A DNA stretch of 64,000 bases from Phycisphaerales bacterium (GTDB taxonomy: Bacteria; Planctomycetota; Phycisphaerae; Phycisphaerales; SM1A02). Position 1 is the stretch's first letter; the number at the start of each line of letters is the position of its first letter. The notes below the pieces were generated by a model, which saw only the letters and a list, made by a program, of their open reading frames with translations, did not search any database and was not told the origin of the DNA. Both the position numbers and the translations under genes were made by a program. The DNA lies in assembly GCA_030748575.1 (NCBI GenBank), contig JASMLR010000006.1, positions 1 through 64,000 on the forward strand. The letters run 5' to 3'. Positions 63,245 to 64,000 of the stretch are shown here, one piece after another.

Positions 63245-64000
63245 ATGTTGACTGGCGTGGACCTGGGAGGGACGAAGATTGAAGCCGCCGTACTCGGTGA
63301 CGATGGCGCGGTCCTCGCCCGGCACCGGGTGCCGACGCCGAAGGGACAGTATGACGCAACCATCGAGGCCGTGGCCGCCGCAGTCCGCGTCGCGGAAACG
63401 CAGGCCGGCGGAGGGGGACCCCACATTGGCATGGGCGTACCGGGCAGCCCATCGCCGAGGTCCGGCCTGATGCGAAACTGCAACTCGACGGTGCTCAACG
63501 GCCGCCCGCTGGCCGCGGACCTTCGCGCCGCAACAGGCCGGGAGATTCGCATGGCCAATGACGCCAACTGTCTGGCCCTCTCGGAAGCCACCGACGGCGC
63601 GGCGGCGGGCGTGACGTGCGTGTTTGCGGTGATCCTGGGCACCGGCGTCGGCGGCGGGATCGTGATCGATGGCAGGCTGCTCGAAGGTGCCAACGGCATC
63701 GGCGGCGAGTGGGGCCACATACCGCTTCCGTGGCCGACCGAGCAGGAGCGTTCGGCCCGCACGTGCTGGTGCGGGCGCACCGATTGCCTGGAAACGTGGC
63801 TCTCAGGCCCCGCGATCGAAAGCGAATGGGCCGGCGAGGGCCGCCCGCCGCTTCCCGCGACCACGATCGCTTCGGCCCACGCCGACGCTGACGTGCCACG
63901 CCGCTGGGTGGATCGTCTCGCCCGCGCCACGGCCGTCGTCATCGACCTGATCGATCCGGATGTCATCGTGGTCGGCGGCGGACTCAACGCGATTGAGGCC
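63245..64000 (+). CDS. ROK-family sugar kinase (3' end cut by window)
   Basis: Glucokinase/fructokinase/N-acetylglucosamine kinase-type protein. The N-terminus LTGVDLGGTKIEAAVLGDDG is the ATP motif. Catalytic Asp lies in MANDANCLALSEA. Then ILGTGVGGGIVIDG, NGIGGEWGHIPLP, and the zinc CWCGRTDCLETWLSGPAI. The reading frame remains open to the window edge, at VIVVGGGLNAIEA. The sugar is not fixed by sequence. Given murQ in the same window, GlcNAc or a related amino sugar is possible but unsupported. Confidence 0.92.
   Translation, partial: MLTGVDLGGTKIEAAVLGDDGAVLARHRVPTPKGQYDATIEAVAAAVRVAETQAGGGGPHIGMGVPGSPSPRSGLMRNCNSTVLNGRPLAADLRAATGREIRMANDANCLALSEATDGAAAGVTCVFAVILGTGVGGGIVIDGRLLEGANGIGGEWGHIPLPWPTEQERSARTCWCGRTDCLETWLSGPAIESEWAGEGRPPLPATTIASAHADADVPRRWVDRLARATAVVIDLIDPDVIVVGGGLNAIEA

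Overview
The window looks like chromosome of a member of the Planctomycetota, most likely class Phycisphaerae. It is GC-rich and gene-dense. It encodes an exported protein ending in a PAPGALALLG…GRRRRR tail (the PEP-CTERM variant usual in Phycisphaerae) and a large secreted metallopeptidase with GACC cysteine repeats, NGNGIPDEC-type repeats and a dockerin-like end. It also carries Gram-negative envelope genes (kdsB, RND efflux, lipoproteins) and the HpnCDE squalene route. This placement rests on recognised protein features, not on a database search. No phage, insertion sequence or CRISPR array was seen.

Layout. 1-2.5 kb: DEAD-box helicase (cut by the window edge), a kynurenine-formamidase-like gene and tRNA-Ser, all on the minus strand. 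2.7-7.5 kb: secreted metallopeptidase with a strong terminator, a possible 35-residue membrane peptide, a WS/DGAT-like acyltransferase, and an HU-family protein behind a structured leader. 7.5-27.1 kb: murQ on plus, then a long minus-strand block. Read from its 5' end (27,081) the block holds a membrane protein, a CoA-ligase pair, a short citrate synthase/citryl-CoA lyase, an HD-like protein, two paralogous membrane proteins and aconitase. A five-gene RND metal-efflux cluster flanked by His-rich exported proteins follows, and then an isocitrate-type dehydrogenase, an MmgE/PrpD protein and a PfkB kinase. 27.1-34.6 kb: hutH-hutU-hutI, methionine aminopeptidase and prolyl oligopeptidase. 34.6-40 kb: hpnCDE divergent from ispH-rlmN, so isoprenoid supply and squalene synthesis sit back to back. 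40-47 kb: a degenerate indolepyruvate oxidoreductase-like giant with a HAD phosphatase, a small kinase, a YfgM-like protein and an RluD-type synthase. 47-54.5 kb: a tight minus-strand operon def-fmt-(zincin)-queA-murE-murF-mraY. 54.6-64 kb: TPR protein, kdsB, a divergent pyrG, tRNA-Met/Ile2(CAT), the PEP-CTERM-like protein, tRNA-Glu, a Sel1 lipoprotein, ettA and the start of a ROK kinase.

Most novel-looking parts. (1) The 27.1-19.2 kb operon could activate citrate to citryl-CoA, cleave it, and interconvert citrate and isocitrate; the related dehydrogenase and PrpD genes lie downstream beyond the metal-efflux cassette. (2) One secreted domain is shared by the metallopeptidase at 2.7 kb and the PEP-CTERM-like protein at 59.4 kb. 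(3) The HU-family leader contains two mutually exclusive stems. (4) A 1,120-residue IorA-IorB-like fusion appears to have lost its TPP/Mg and ferredoxin motifs.
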